Origin: Apostichopus japonicus
Lineage: Eukaryota > Echinodermata > Holothuroidea > Aspidochirotida > Stichopodidae
DNA: 64,000 bases
NCBI RefSeq assembly: GCF_037975245.1
Contig: NC_092569.1
Span: 31,688,668-31,752,667, forward strand
Direction of reading: 5' to 3'
A program made the translations under genes and the position numbers. The notes under the pieces were generated by a model, which searched no databases, had not been told where the DNA came from, and saw only the letters and a program-made list of their open reading frames with translations. Positions 52,663 to 64,000 of this stretch are shown here, piece by piece; positions within the stretch are counted from its first letter, which is position 1, and each line of letters begins with the position of its first letter.

Positions 52663-53270
52663 TTAATAATTAAAAATGGGTACCACTATGTCCATTTTAA
52701 TTTGGGCAGAATCATTATTTGAATCCATCTCTGACAGTGCTAAAGACCATCTATATTCTGCTGTGAATGTGCAAAGGTATTCACTGTTGCTAAGATGCAA
52801 GGACAGAAGAGGATTAAAAGTGCCATCTTCAAGTGTTTTCAGAGTTGTCCAATTAGGTGATTTATTGTTCAGGAACTTCAGGTGCCATAGCAATACAATA
52901 ATATTCCTTCATCACAGTGAATTCATTTCTAACAAGACTTGCTTATGGATTACTATTTTACTCCAGATTCCATCCAGCTCTTTCAATCTCTGATCCACAA
53001 ACTACAGTAGCTAGTTTATCCACATCAATCCACACAGTAGCATAATTTAGAATTTCAGAATTCCTCGACTTGGGTCTGGAGAAGAAGAAAAGACAGAAAA
53101 TCTCAAAATTAGCAAGTAGAACAACTTGATTAATCTCGTTATGACACAAACTGTGGGTCATCTCCTTCCAAGAAATCATTTGTTTCAAGAGCTACTTGTT
53201 GAACACCATCTGCACAGATATCACCTGATAATGAAGAGTGTGGAGAAATTTTCAACCTACGATTGTTCTA
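52663..53270 (-). pseudogene. possible decayed coding exons, minus strand
   Basis: Three separate open pieces read as plausible protein: one ending GDDPQFVS (near 53160), one after a very strong CTTCTTCTCCAG acceptor (about 53076) reading SEILNYATVWIDVDKL and ending NLE-stop, and one at 52893-52663 with FNPLLSLHLSNSEY. Frames do not join. I do not recognise the family. It may be a dead gene inside the TRIM-B 5' region. Confidence 0.25.
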
Positions 53271-53559
53271 TTATGGAAAGCTCTTTACCATTAGGAGATC
53301 GTTTTCCAACACATAAAACACTGTCCAAGATTTAAGTTGCAATGGGCTTAAGGTTGGTCTACCTGCATACTTACTAGGCCTACAGTAGAGCTAGTAGTAG
53401 CATGGACACTTTGAAGTTCGGACACCTAAGCCTTAAAACACCCCAAAACCGTATCTTCTGGTATAAATCACCTGAAAATATACTTGATATGGTGGGAGAA
53501 GTGTGTTATATTACGATACACGGCCAAACTTTCTTTCCTGCCTATGTCCAGTGGATGAC

Positions 53560-54125
53560 TTTTCTCTTCTTCAATGTGAGGACATAGTGTCAACAGGAGA
53601 GGAAATCATTTTTGTTAGAAAACAAAGTTCATTAGATTTAAGCAAAATTCAGAGTACTGTAGTGTATAATTCATTCTAGTTCAGCGAAAGGCACAGTATC
53701 AAAACCTTCCCATTGCAATTGTAGTTATACCTTCATTGTTATGTGAATGCCTTGAACTGAGTAAAATAACCGTAGCCTTCATTTGATCGTTGGAGAATTT
53801 CAAATGATATCTCAGAGGCTGAAGTATACACAGAAGCCGTAGGAACTACCTTGCCTTTAGCATATCAATATTCCATATTGAGTAAAAGATGCGTACAGTT
53901 TTGATCAGGTCAAAGGTTATGTGTAAATTGCTGCTCATATTTAATTGAAATTGTTATATTTGTTTGGTTGCCGCTGCGGCATAAGTGTTGGTAACTTAAA
54001 TGATCGATCAGTATGCATACTGTACATATTGTAAATCAGTATTATTATCATGTTTTTTTAGTATTTAAGTCAGGTCCGAAGATAGATTGTAATATTCTAA
54101 CTGTTTCTCTATTTTATATTTCAAG
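53560..54125 (+). other. TRIM-B upstream region, shared with TRIM-C
   Basis: Aligns with 61650-62188 over about 550 bp, including GTGGATGACTTTTCT, TTTTTGTTAGAAAACAAAG and CAGCGAAAGGCACA. The duplication of the TRIM gene therefore carried the end of the 5' intron with it. The acceptor ATATTTCAAG lies directly before the ATG. Confidence 0.8.
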
Positions 54126-55370
54126 ATGGCGGAAAGTGGCCTCGTGAAAGATCTGCATGATAATTTCCTGCAGTGCGCAATATGCATGGAAGGCTACAAA
54201 AGTCCCCGGATGTTACCATGTATCCACAGCTTTTGTCTCAAGTGCTTGGAAAAGCTCGCACAAAGTCTTCAAAACAAACCGTTCTCTTGTCCGACATGTC
54301 GAGCGGCAGTGACTATACCCAAAACTGGTTTAAAGGATCTACCAAGTAATTTCCTATTAGTGAATTTGATGGAGCGTTTTAACTTGGCGGACACAACAGG
54401 ATCAACATCCTCATCAAAATGTCATTTCTGTAACGGTATCAAGAATATCGAACGTTGTATCGACTGTGACATGTATGTTTGTGTCACTTGCAAACAGGTC
54501 CATGACAAGATACCAGACTGTCACGATCATAAGGTAATCCCGATTGACAAATTAAGTGACGAAAAATATATCAAAGGTATCCTTGCTTTCGAAGTACCAC
54601 GGTGCAGTGAACATCAAAAGGAGAAACTACGCTTTTACTGTACAACCTGTAGTAAACTTGTTTGCCGAGATTGTGCAATCGTTGGTCATCGAGGTCATGA
54701 ATGTCTGGAACCTAATGCGAGGGTAACTATTGCCAAACAAAATTTAGAACGTGCTATAGAAAACAGCGGAAAGGCAGTCATATCGGTTCAACAAATGAGT
54801 GCAAATGTCATTGCAGCTACAACAAGTATCGAGCAGGAAATTGCCAACAGTGAACAAAAAGTCGATCAGCAGTATGATCAAGTTATTGAAAGGTTGAAAG
54901 CTGACAGGAATAATTTGAGAGAAGTATTAGAGAAGATAAAAACACAACAATGCACTCAATTAAAGGAAATGAAAGATGGAGTCACAAACTGGACGGAGGC
55001 GATGAAGAACACTCAGGTAGTGGCGAAGAAGATCATGGCAGCAGAAAACCAATGGGATATACTTGGGATGGAGAAGGATATTACAGACGCCTTTAAAAAG
55101 CTCCATGACGATGAGATTGCTCTAAGCAATAAGCGATTTATGGTTCAAGAAGTGTCAAATACTACAATAACGTTTTCTCCTTCTGTGATGAGTGCATCAC
55201 AGATAGCAACTCCAGTAACTAGAAGCCAACAGGGTTTCTATTATGGTAATGCAATTCTCATAAATCCCCCAAAACCTGTATGTAAGAATCTACTGGGTAC
55301 TGTAAAACAATCTTTTCGTAATACAGATAATTGGTTCCCTAAGAACTCCTTTGAGGTTCAATGGAATTAG
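54126..55370 (+). CDS. TRIM-B: RING, two B-boxes, coiled coil protein (414 aa)
   Basis: Probable E3 ubiquitin ligase of the TRIM family. RING C3HC4: Cys17, 20, 32, His34, Cys37, 40, 55, 58. B-box1 about 99-135. B-box2: Cys160, His163, Cys172, 175, 180, 183, His188, 191. Coiled coil about 195-300, then ENQWDILGMEKDITDAF. The tail has KNLLGTVK and no C-terminal domain. Single coding exon. TRIM-C 8 kb downstream is its tandem duplicate: only three differences in residues 1-97 but about 32 in the next 103. TRIM-A is the more distant paralogue. The start ATG sits in AAGATGGCGG, which is also a YY1-type site. Confidence 0.94.
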   Translation: MAESGLVKDLHDNFLQCAICMEGYKSPRMLPCIHSFCLKCLEKLAQSLQNKPFSCPTCRAAVTIPKTGLKDLPSNFLLVNLMERFNLADTTGSTSSSKCHFCNGIKNIERCIDCDMYVCVTCKQVHDKIPDCHDHKVIPIDKLSDEKYIKGILAFEVPRCSEHQKEKLRFYCTTCSKLVCRDCAIVGHRGHECLEPNARVTIAKQNLERAIENSGKAVISVQQMSANVIAATTSIEQEIANSEQKVDQQYDQVIERLKADRNNLREVLEKIKTQQCTQLKEMKDGVTNWTEAMKNTQVVAKKIMAAENQWDILGMEKDITDAFKKLHDDEIALSNKRFMVQEVSNTTITFSPSVMSASQIATPVTRSQQGFYYGNAILINPPKPVCKNLLGTVKQSFRNTDNWFPKNSFEVQWN

Positions 55371-58300
55371 AGGTATGAAGGATACCATGGAGAAGAATAC
55401 GAACCTGAATACAAAGAACTAGAACACTCCACATTTTACTAGGTCGGCCTATAGAATAGGTCAATATGAATAAGGACAACACTATATAACTTCGAACGAT
55501 GTGTGAAGACCCTTGCAACCTACTGTAATATGCTATATATTACAAATGACGTCAGTACGACCGATACTAACACAATAACGAGCAATAGAAACAGCAATAG
55601 AAAACAACATGATTAAAATACAACCAGTTTGATGACCAGTGTTCAACTTATCTTAACTCGTGTTCAATAACTATCCTTAGTCAAATGAATACAATATCAT
55701 ATTCGAATATTGTCACATGAACCCAAGGGGCAATCATTCACAAATTCACAACTTACGGTACTCGATTAGGAAACACCAAAGCCCGTGGAAAGTTGAAGTC
55801 CAGCGGCATAGGAACTCAAGAGGACCCGAATGAACTTCTTTAACAGGCCACCGACGACCCCAAGATCTCAACTACTTTAAATGATCGAAGTGCGAATATT
55901 TGGTATATAAAGGGTCAAACGGAACCGGAAGTAAAGAACCGAATAAGTGAAGTTGAAGAAATACGCGTTCTATAAATGGCAAGCGACGACTATTTAAATC
56001 TCTTCCTCTTCTTCTACATCCAGTTTTTTTCTTGAAAGGTTTACCTTTGTTTCGTTTGGTATTGTTTACATTATATAAGTAGTTTTATTCTCATTTTTAT
56101 ATGTTCATGCTTAATGGGTGCTTACCTAGTTCCTTGATCTTAGTTATCATTCTTCATTTTTGACCTTGGTTACAAAACTAACCAACATGTTGATATTATG
56201 TTATGTAATGAATTAAGTTATAATCTTCCTCCTGGTATTATCGTAACGGACATAAGTGAGTATTGATCGATTCACTGCAGCCAACTTTGTTTGTATCGAT
56301 TTAATTGTAACATTTCTCATTCGTTGTCTTCTGTCCATGAAAGTAGAAAATCTTGTAAGCATTTAGAGTTATGTTATTTTGTAAATGCTTGTCCTTGGTC
56401 ATATCAGTCATTATCATTGTTCGTGAATATTTTATATTGACTAGCATATTGTATTTGCAGAGACATGTTAAATTAAGGAGGAAATTACCTTTACATTTTT
56501 TACTGGTGATCCAACCCTGCATTGGGAAAGGAGGGGGAATGGGGGTGTGCGGAGGAAGTTGAAAAAGTATGTATGATATTGTAGGACGACGCAGTTTTAA
56601 AGACTCTGTTATATGTCATTTATTTAAGGAATAATTGTTGATAAATTGAATACAGTAAATCTAACGCCAAATGACATCGGGCAGAGTTGTATCCAAGATT
56701 CGCTGCGGTATGAGGGGTGGGGTATGTACGTGTTGGGGGGGGGTGGTATGCGGATGGAATTTGTCAGACATCTAGGGAAGTGAAGGCTGTAGAATATATA
56801 AAGGAGAAGTGTGTTCCTGGGATCGCTGTAAATTGAATTAATGTAGTGACTAACATTTCCTTCTTATTGTAACAACGTACATTGTATGGTCTTTTGTGAG
56901 ATAGTAACTTCCGAACTCTCCTTCAAACACTATGCAGCCTACCAGAAGACACGTGTACAGTTCAATATTGTTATCGAAGGCTCACCTTACGTAGTTATGT
57001 GGTAACTGACATCAATTTAGTGGTTGAGTGTCTATTGGGGTATTTGTAATATTGAACTTTCAGACATGAGTGACAATTAATTCCCCGCCTTTACTATTAG
57101 CTGTTTCCGATTATGAATTAACTAGTTGTTGCCAATTTAAGAAAAAAATCTTGCTCAAATGTTTACCCAGTGACCACGATATATAGCTCAACTGCAAATC
57201 GCTAAACGGCAGCTTTGAGTCCATCGTATCACTAAACTCAGGCTTTTGCAGGTTTCAGTCATGGTCGTCCATATGCTATTGTATTGAACTAGCATCTATC
57301 TAATTATCAACTAATTACCCATCCCGGTGCTGAAACGTTTGTCAGAAATTGCAAAGCATAATTAATTATTGTTTTGTCCATAAATGCATTAGACGATGTA
57401 CATTTTCCTATTTGTGTATTAATACAATGACCTACGCTTCTTATCAGTAATGAAGGATGGTTATATTTGATGTAATTCAATTAAACAACATATACAGGGA
57501 AACACAAATGTCAAATCATTTAATCCCTATGGCAGCAACTCCTAGATATAACGATGATTAGTAATACATTAATTATTACTTACATTCTTCTCAATCTTTT
57601 GCATTAAATATATTCTTCATTCTTCATTCAACTGTGTACAGGTGTTATATGAGACCTAAATATTAGAGTTACATACTAAGGCAAAAACCGTGAACGGTAA
57701 AGGTTGTATATCCATGTTTTTCTAAGCATAGTTACTGTTCAAATATTGCCACGGGCAACTTGTACTTATTTTTTGCAACTGTTGTAAAATGTCGCTAAAT
57801 TTCGGACCTTAAAACTACTTTAAAATTAACAATGTTGATGTTTGTGGCATCACTTACTGTATTAATCTACTCTTAAATAATATTGAAAAGGTTTGTTTCG
57901 TAACAAATTAGTCTCATACAAGCTGAAGTCATCGTTTATTAGTCACGAAATCAAAGAGTTGATTTGCAATTACTGATTTGACTGAGCAGAGAACATTTGG
58001 ATTGAATCTGAAAGTTAAACCACAACTGCAAAGGTATCGAGGTAAAGCTATACTTTTTTCTTTTTTTTTTTGGGGGGGGGGGAGGTTGGGGTCCTTAAAA
58101 AGGAAGACTGCAGTTACTCTTACCGACCTTGAAAAATGTACGAGGGGGCCGCGGAATGCAAAGTCAGCAATGACTATAACGAAGATTGCAAAGTCGGTAG
58201 TTATTATTACGGTTAGATTAATTCAACACGACAGCGTACAAACACGCTGAACTCAAAGCCAAAGTGAATTAATCAGGTCACATATCCGGAGTCTAAGCGT

Positions 58301-60194
58301 GCTAAGTTCTTCAATACCGCCCTAATTCCCTTTCGAGGGAAATATTTCATACTGGAGTTTTGATTTTGTGTTGGTCATGTGTACATAATTGCCTTCACAG
58401 CCCAATATGTACAGTGTGAATAATAACAAGAATAACGAGAATTTAACATGGCATAAAAATGTATCGAACAAGCTATCATTAAAAGAATGTTATAGTCTTG
58501 ACAGTCGGTTGATCTGAGGGTTTAATCTGCAGAGAAATATCTAATTAAAGTATGAATTATTGTAATTTGTTATGACTTATATTCTGTAGAATTATTTTGT
58601 AGTTACATCATGCATGCCTTCTTTGTCTTGCCTTATAGCACTTATTACCGAGAAAAATGTACTGGATTCTGAATTTAATTGTTATGATGCTAATATGAAT
58701 AAAACGAGAAAAAAATTGCGGTGAAAATTTTCGATTTCAGATTAATTTAATAAGGTATAATAAAAAAGATATTTGTGAAGGAAAGTTTTCTTTTAATCTA
58801 TCCTTCAATTCCTCCAAAAAAAATGACAATATTATGATTTCACTCGGTCACTCCAGGGTTCCATCAAACCAATATTTGTTTTCATTGTAAGATTGATATT
58901 AATCAAACTAAGGCGACCATCATATCATTTACATTCGTTTCATATCAGATGTATTTTGCCTAAACATATTAAAGTATACGGCATATTAATGAACAGAACG
59001 TGTCGTCGTCGATCCAAATAAATTGGGTGAAAATAAATAAGAGACGACAGAGGGCAACATTTTTCAAGTAAATCACAAATCTTATTTTGTAATCTCTTGG
59101 CAGTTCTTGTAGAACTTTACGAACACTCCGGAACCCTCCGGAAGAATTCTCCTGAATGAATTGACTGAAAAACCACGGTAACTCACAAATTGAGCCCGGC
59201 GATAATTTCCTACTTATTATGTTCACATCGCTTTGTGAGTAAAAGACCAAGTTGTAATTAAAAGAGGTCAAAGTTCATTTGAGGTGTATGTAGTCTGGAC
59301 ATTCATCTTAGAGACTTTGAAAAACTTATGGAATTGATGGAGTTCAAAGATCATTTGACGTCAACATATGTCAAAGTCTGGAAACGGGAAAAACATTTTT
59401 ACTAAAAATTGAAGCTTGGATGAACTACATACTTAGATTGTGGATCAACACTGGTGATGACACCTGTTGCAGCCGTTGTAGGTCAAATGTCACTTACGAT
59501 CAACAGAGGTCAACGTCTAAAAACGTTTTCGAATACAATGACTATAAAAGTAGGCCTAACGCTATTATGAAATAAAATACTTGGAACTTAATATATGGAT
59601 TCATCTAATTGAAATTGTTTACGATCGAGTTCAAAGATTATCTGAGTTCAAACAGTGGCCGAAAGCTGAACACCTCGTAAGCACGATAGATCAAAAATAC
59701 AGCTTGGGTGAATTTGTGTACATTAACTGATATGTGGATCCATCATATTGCATACAGGAACCTTATTGTTCAAAGTCGCAAAACCCTAAAATATGAGAAT
59801 CCGCCTTATTTAAGCACCGTTTAAGAAGCTTGTGTCCAGTTTAAATAAATGTTCTCATAATCATTATAACAAAATACAGCTTTTCAGTCTAAAAAGAGTT
59901 TAAATCACTTATAAAGGTAAGAATGTAAAAAAGATACATTACTGGAGTACTGTATACGACATCATTAAATAATATTTTGGTTAATTCATAGTTTACTTGA
60001 TTCGCGTGAAATTTAAACATTTTTCTCGTTCCTGCAACATAGTTTTGGTGCTTTACATATAGGTTAGGGATCATTTAGTTAACAACTCCCTGATCTCTAA
60101 TGACTGTTGGAAACGGAACCCGCGTAAGGATGCTTACATCTAATTAAACACGCCTGAAAAAACCCGGAAAACTTGTGCTACAATTCTGTAGATG
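55371..60194. other. TRIM-B 3' flank and intergenic DNA
   Basis: AT-rich. 57184-57275 matches the 3' flank of TRIM-C (63456-63545), so about 1.8 kb between the TRIM-B stop and that block is absent from the TRIM-C copy. A poly-T/poly-G run lies at 58060-58085. 59260-59800 carries decayed GAGGTCAAAGGTCATT-type repeats also seen at 39.2 kb and 63.65 kb. No gene supported. Confidence 0.6.
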
Positions 60195-60530
60195 AAATGA
60201 TTGAATAGACAGCACTATTTTGCATAAGCCCATTCCCCCCTCCCCTTAAACAAAGAAAAAGGTTCTCATACATAACTGCGCACCCCTCAATGGGTAGACC
60301 TCTCTTCAGGACGTCCGGCAGCTAACATATGTGCTTAACAGAACTCCGAAATCTGCCTACCGGCCTAGGATGTTTCTCCCAGCGACAACAAAAGTATCCT
60401 CTTTCTTGAAATTACAAATGAAAAGGAGAGCAAGACTGTGGTATTTAGATATAGTTATGTGTTATTAGTAATCAAATAAGGTAATAGGTATGTAGCATTA
60501 CATATTCAGATTTGAGGTTAAGTATAGAAA
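60195..60530. repeat. dispersed repeat, copy 2
   Basis: Matches 46425-46810 in the same direction over its whole length, with moderate divergence. The AAG microsatellite begins exactly at its end. Confidence 0.7.
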
Positions 60531-60599
60531 AAAGAAGAAGAAGAAGAAGAAGAAGAAGAAGAAGAAGAAGAAGAAGAAGAAGAAGAAGAAGAAGAAGAA
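60531..60599. repeat. (AAG)n microsatellite
   Basis: About 22 pure AAG triplets. Minus-strand reading gives a poly-Phe frame that is not a gene. Confidence 0.95.
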
Positions 60600-60924
60600 C
60601 GATACATGTATATACTGTAAACAGTATGAGAACAAGTAAAAATGATTAACAGGTAAGAGTATAGAGACTTTCCCCGTACCATTACCATTTGTTAAAGTGT
60701 TTGGGAATGGGCATATTGCAAAAGTACCTAAAGTGACCGAACTGGATGTGCGACTAACTTGCCCTATTCGAACTCTTTGGCCCACTCACTACACCCCTCC
60801 TCTTCTGTGATACGTCCGGTTACGCCACCGCCTATTGCTTATAACAATGGATATTTTTTCAGGAAGTCACTGAATCACCAAATCAGTTGTTACCGAAAAT
60901 GATTTTTTAGAGGCGTCGGACTTG

Positions 60925-61138
60925 TTCATTGGGCAAGATGCTTTATCTCAATTGCCCCTCTCCACTTGGGGAATCAATGGGCACCTGTGAGGTAACTTGT
61001 TGTTGTGCGCAGTATATAACTACATCCGCCTGGACGGATTGTCTCTGGGACAGGTTATCATTGACCAGAAGAAATATGACATCTGTAAAGCGCTCTGAAA
61101 CCTATCGCTGGTATAAAGCGCATTATTACTATTTTTAA
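60925..61138 (+). mobile_element. SINE or LINE 3'-end-like retroposon
   Basis: Begins TTGGGCAAGATGCTTTATCT, continues with a TGGGCACCTG segment and ends TAAAGCGCATTATTACTATT. These words resemble a retroposon family widespread in marine invertebrates, ending in ATT repeats. No tRNA head is visible. Confidence 0.45.
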
Positions 61139-61339
61139 TAGTAATTAACAATTTCAGGTGGTATTTGATTACCACTCCCTGTATTTAAACTAAACGTGCT
61201 GATAAGAGATGATTAGCACGACTCTTGTGAGGGCAACATCTCAAAGCTCGAAGTCCATTGCTATATCATAAGATAAACTCAGAAACACTCATCACCTTTA
61301 TGAGTCGTACCAGCAAGTTTTACCAGCAAGTTAAAACAG

Positions 61340-61425
61340 TCGGGTCGCCATCTTGAAAGCAATTGTCAGATCAGATTTGTGTATATAGCTTTCATAAATA
61401 TCCTACCATTGTAAAAGCATTTAAG
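61340..61425 (+). other. possible 5'UTR exon of TRIM-C
   Basis: Ends GCATTTAAG followed by GTAAGATT, a good donor, 0.76 kb before the TRIM-C acceptor. It contains CGCCATCTTG, the reverse of a YY1-type site. The 5' end is unknown. Confidence 0.3.
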
Positions 61426-62188
61426 GTAAGATTGTATTAACGGAAGATTGAAAAGAAAAAACTTGTTTTATCCTTTTCAATCCTTTGTATCCATTTCATG
61501 TAACAATTACAGACATTAGTATTCATCGAAATCCATGCAAACGTTAACTTCGTTTGTCGTTTTATTTATCTGTGTATAGTATATACAAACCCTTAGAACT
61601 GTTAAAAGAAAATATTGCTATAATTTCAAAACATAGCATATTTTCCGTGGATGACTTTTCTTTTCTTCAATGTTAGGGCTAAGTGTCTACGGCAGAGGAA
61701 ATAATTTTTGTTAGAAAACAAAGTTGAATATATTTAAGCAGAATTCGGAGTGTAGAAGTCATTTTAGTCCAGCGAAAGGCACATTTACCAAAACCTTCCC
61801 GTTGCAATTGAAGTTATACCTGTCTTGTTATGTAAACGCCTTGAACTGAAAAAAGAAACAGTAGCCTTCATTATCGGTTGAGAATTTCAAATGACATCTC
61901 AGAGGCTGAGGTAGATATAGATGTGGTGAGAACAACCTTGCTTTTAGCATGTAGATATTCCATTTTGAGTGAAGGATGCCCACAGTTTTGATTAGGTCAA
62001 ATGTTATGTGAGAATTGCTGCTCGTTTTATTGATATTGTTACATATGTTAGGTAGGCGCTGCAGCGGATGTGTATGCTACCTAGTTAATCGATCAGTATG
62101 CATACGTATTGTGAATCAGTTGTTAGTATTCGTCATGTTTAGTATTTAAACAAATATTCTAATTGTATCTCTATTTTGTATTTTAAAG

Positions 62189-63457
62189 ATGGCGGAGAGT
62201 GGCCTCGTGAAAGATCTGCACGATAATTTCCTGCAGTGCGCAATATGTATGGAAGGCTACAAGAGTCCCCGGATGTTACCATGTATCCACAGTTTTTGTC
62301 TCAATTGCTTGGAAAAGTTAGCACAAAGCCTTCAAAACAAACCGTTCTCTTGTCCGACATGTCGAGCGGCAGTGACTATACCCAGAACTGGTTTAAAGGA
62401 TCTACCGAGTAATTTCCTGTTGGTGAGTCTTATGGAGCGTTTTAACTTGGCGGACACAACAGGATCAACATCCTCGTCATATTGTCATTTCTGTTATCGT
62501 ATCCAGAATACTCAACGTTGCATCGACTGTGATATTTATGTTTGCGTCACTTGCAGACAGTTTCATGACAGAGTACCCGGCTGTAGTGACCATCAGGTAA
62601 TCCCCGTTGAAAAATTTGCTGACGAAACATATATAAAGAGTGTGCTTGCTTTTCAAGTACCGCGGTGTATAGAACACAGAAAGGAAAAACTACGGTTTTA
62701 TTGTTCACCATGTCGTAAACTTGTGTGCAGGGATTGCGCAATCGTCAGTCATCGAGGTCACGAATGTATTGAAGCTGAGAAGAGGGTTGGTGCCGTCAAA
62801 CAGGAGTTCTACACTGCTCTCCAAAGCAGTCAACACCTGATCGAATCAATTCAACAAACAAGCGGATATGTAGCTGCATCGTCAGCAAAGGTTGAGAAAT
62901 ACATCAGTGAATGTATACAACAAATCGATCAAGAGTATCTTTCAATGTCGAATAAGTTACAATCTGATAGGTATACATTACTACAGCAGCTTGAAAACAT
63001 AAAACAACAACAGTCTATTCCATTGAAGGATGTGCAAGATGGAGTTACAAACTGGAAGAAGGGGATGAAGAACACACAAGTAGTGACAACGAAGATCCTA
63101 GCAGGAAATAATCAGTGGGATATACTTGGAATGGAAAAAGATTTAATTGCTGCATTTAAGAAGCTCTGTGACGATGAGAGGAGCTTAAAGAGCAAAAGAT
63201 CAAGGATTGAAAATGAATCGATTGCTGGGGTTACGTTTGATAGAACTCAAAGGAGCTCATATCATGGACACAATGGTAATCTATTGGGTACGATAAATCT
63301 ACTTCCAAACGCAAATAGACATTCTCCATTTATTTTAGGACCACCGATTCATAACTTTACAAATCTCACTCAAGGTAGTAATTACCAACTTCAAAATTCA
63401 CGTCCGTCACAAAGTACGGTAGAAAGATTAGCGCGACTGCACAACCAGCGACGATAG
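62189..63457 (+). CDS. TRIM-C: RING, two B-boxes, coiled coil protein (422 aa)
   Basis: Probable E3 ubiquitin ligase of the TRIM family. RING as in TRIM-B (Cys17 to Cys58). B-box1 about 99-135. B-box2: Cys160, His163, Cys172, 175, 180, 183, His188, 191. Coiled coil about 195-300 and then NNQWDILGMEKDLIAAF. The tail (about 340-422) is Asn/Ser-rich with GNLLGTINL and ends LARLHNQRR; it cannot be aligned with the tail of TRIM-B apart from the NLLGT motif. Single coding exon directly after a TTTTAAAG acceptor. Tandem duplicate of TRIM-B. AATAAA at 63842 may be the polyadenylation signal. Confidence 0.94.
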   Translation: MAESGLVKDLHDNFLQCAICMEGYKSPRMLPCIHSFCLNCLEKLAQSLQNKPFSCPTCRAAVTIPRTGLKDLPSNFLLVSLMERFNLADTTGSTSSSYCHFCYRIQNTQRCIDCDIYVCVTCRQFHDRVPGCSDHQVIPVEKFADETYIKSVLAFQVPRCIEHRKEKLRFYCSPCRKLVCRDCAIVSHRGHECIEAEKRVGAVKQEFYTALQSSQHLIESIQQTSGYVAASSAKVEKYISECIQQIDQEYLSMSNKLQSDRYTLLQQLENIKQQQSIPLKDVQDGVTNWKKGMKNTQVVTTKILAGNNQWDILGMEKDLIAAFKKLCDDERSLKSKRSRIENESIAGVTFDRTQRSSYHGHNGNLLGTINLLPNANRHSPFILGPPIHNFTNLTQGSNYQLQNSRPSQSTVERLARLHNQRR

Positions 63458-64000
63458 CTCAGCTGCAAATCGCAAAACCATATTTGAGTCTATTATGTCA
63501 GGGACCTCAGGCCTTTTTCAGTTTTCAGTCATGGTAGTCCCGAAGACCGTGTATCGCTTAATACAAAACACGTCATTGTTAGATAATGCAGATAACTTTG
63601 CTCATGACCAGTGACTATACCGTCGGAATCACGCGACTCCTATCATTTTTTTGAAAGTTTAAAGATCCTCTGAGGTCATTAGAGGTGGAAATATTAATAC
63701 CTTGTAAGCTTGATAACTCCAAAGATACCACTTTTAAAATGAATTTCATTCTTGGCATGTTGGCTATCTTAGTGAGAGCACGGACCCTATATAATTTTTG
63801 TAGAGTACAAAGTTCAATAGAAAGCCGTGGATTTAGAAGCCAATAAACGAGAAGTAAGTTCAACAAGAAACGAAACCACATTCTTGTAGCAAATTTCAAT
63901 TTGTTAATGTAATGTAGAAAGGTTGTGCTGCCAATTGAATTGACAAAACATTTATTCAATCAGAAAGGTAATTTTCTTACAGACACGTTAGATTGTTATG
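63458..64000. other. TRIM-C 3' flank
   Basis: The first 90 bases match 57184-57275, the displaced 3' flank of TRIM-B. 63650-63800 has decayed GAGGTCA-type repeat. No further gene. Confidence 0.6.

Noticed and set aside
60498-60785. 95-aa frame with a long poly-Phe run
   Set aside because: It is a reading of the (AAG)n microsatellite.

Overview
This window is animal nuclear DNA. Genes have GT-AG introns, the sequence is AT-rich, and more than half of it is introns and intergenic DNA packed with short transposons, SINE copies and minisatellites. The tRNA-headed SINE, the RING/B-box TRIM genes without a C-terminal domain and the Penelope-like remnants fit a marine deuterostome. An echinoderm, possibly a sea cucumber, is my best guess, but that is recognition rather than proof.

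From about 2.4 to 37.3 kb on the minus strand lies one large gene. I reconstructed it from 27 coding exons whose splice sites and phases all agree, giving a predicted protein of 1901 residues. The first 345 residues come from irregular exons. Residues 346-886 come from 14 consecutive phase 0-0 exons, nearly all of about 40 codons. Most of these start with x-Cys and end with Cys-x, so splicing creates a CxxC motif at ten exon junctions. The last exon (1015 codons) carries a Lys/Gly/Arg-rich linker, a NERD nuclease-like domain and a superfamily-1 helicase-like NTPase with Walker A and B motifs. I know of no named family with this layout, and it is the main candidate for an undescribed system. 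Its stop codon lies inside a SINE.

From about 37.8 to 63.5 kb on the plus strand are three TRIM-like genes (RING, two B-boxes, coiled coil), called TRIM-A, TRIM-B and TRIM-C here. Each has its whole reading frame in one exon behind a 5'UTR splice acceptor. TRIM-B and TRIM-C are a tandem duplicate whose RING parts are far more alike than the rest. TRIM-A appears to be divergent from the NERD gene, with probable first exons about 0.5 kb apart. The TRIM-A first-exon region is duplicated at 44.2-46.4 kb, where a hAT element has since inserted.

Mobile DNA includes three tRNA-type SINE copies, seven hAT-like non-autonomous elements (six with exact 8-bp target duplications), TTAA-flanked elements, a foldback element, one solo LTR, two opposed Penelope-like remnants, and minisatellites inside introns of the large gene.

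The NERD-NTPase and the ubiquitin-ligase-like TRIMs both belong to kinds of genes used in intracellular defence. That they act together is only an inference from their position.
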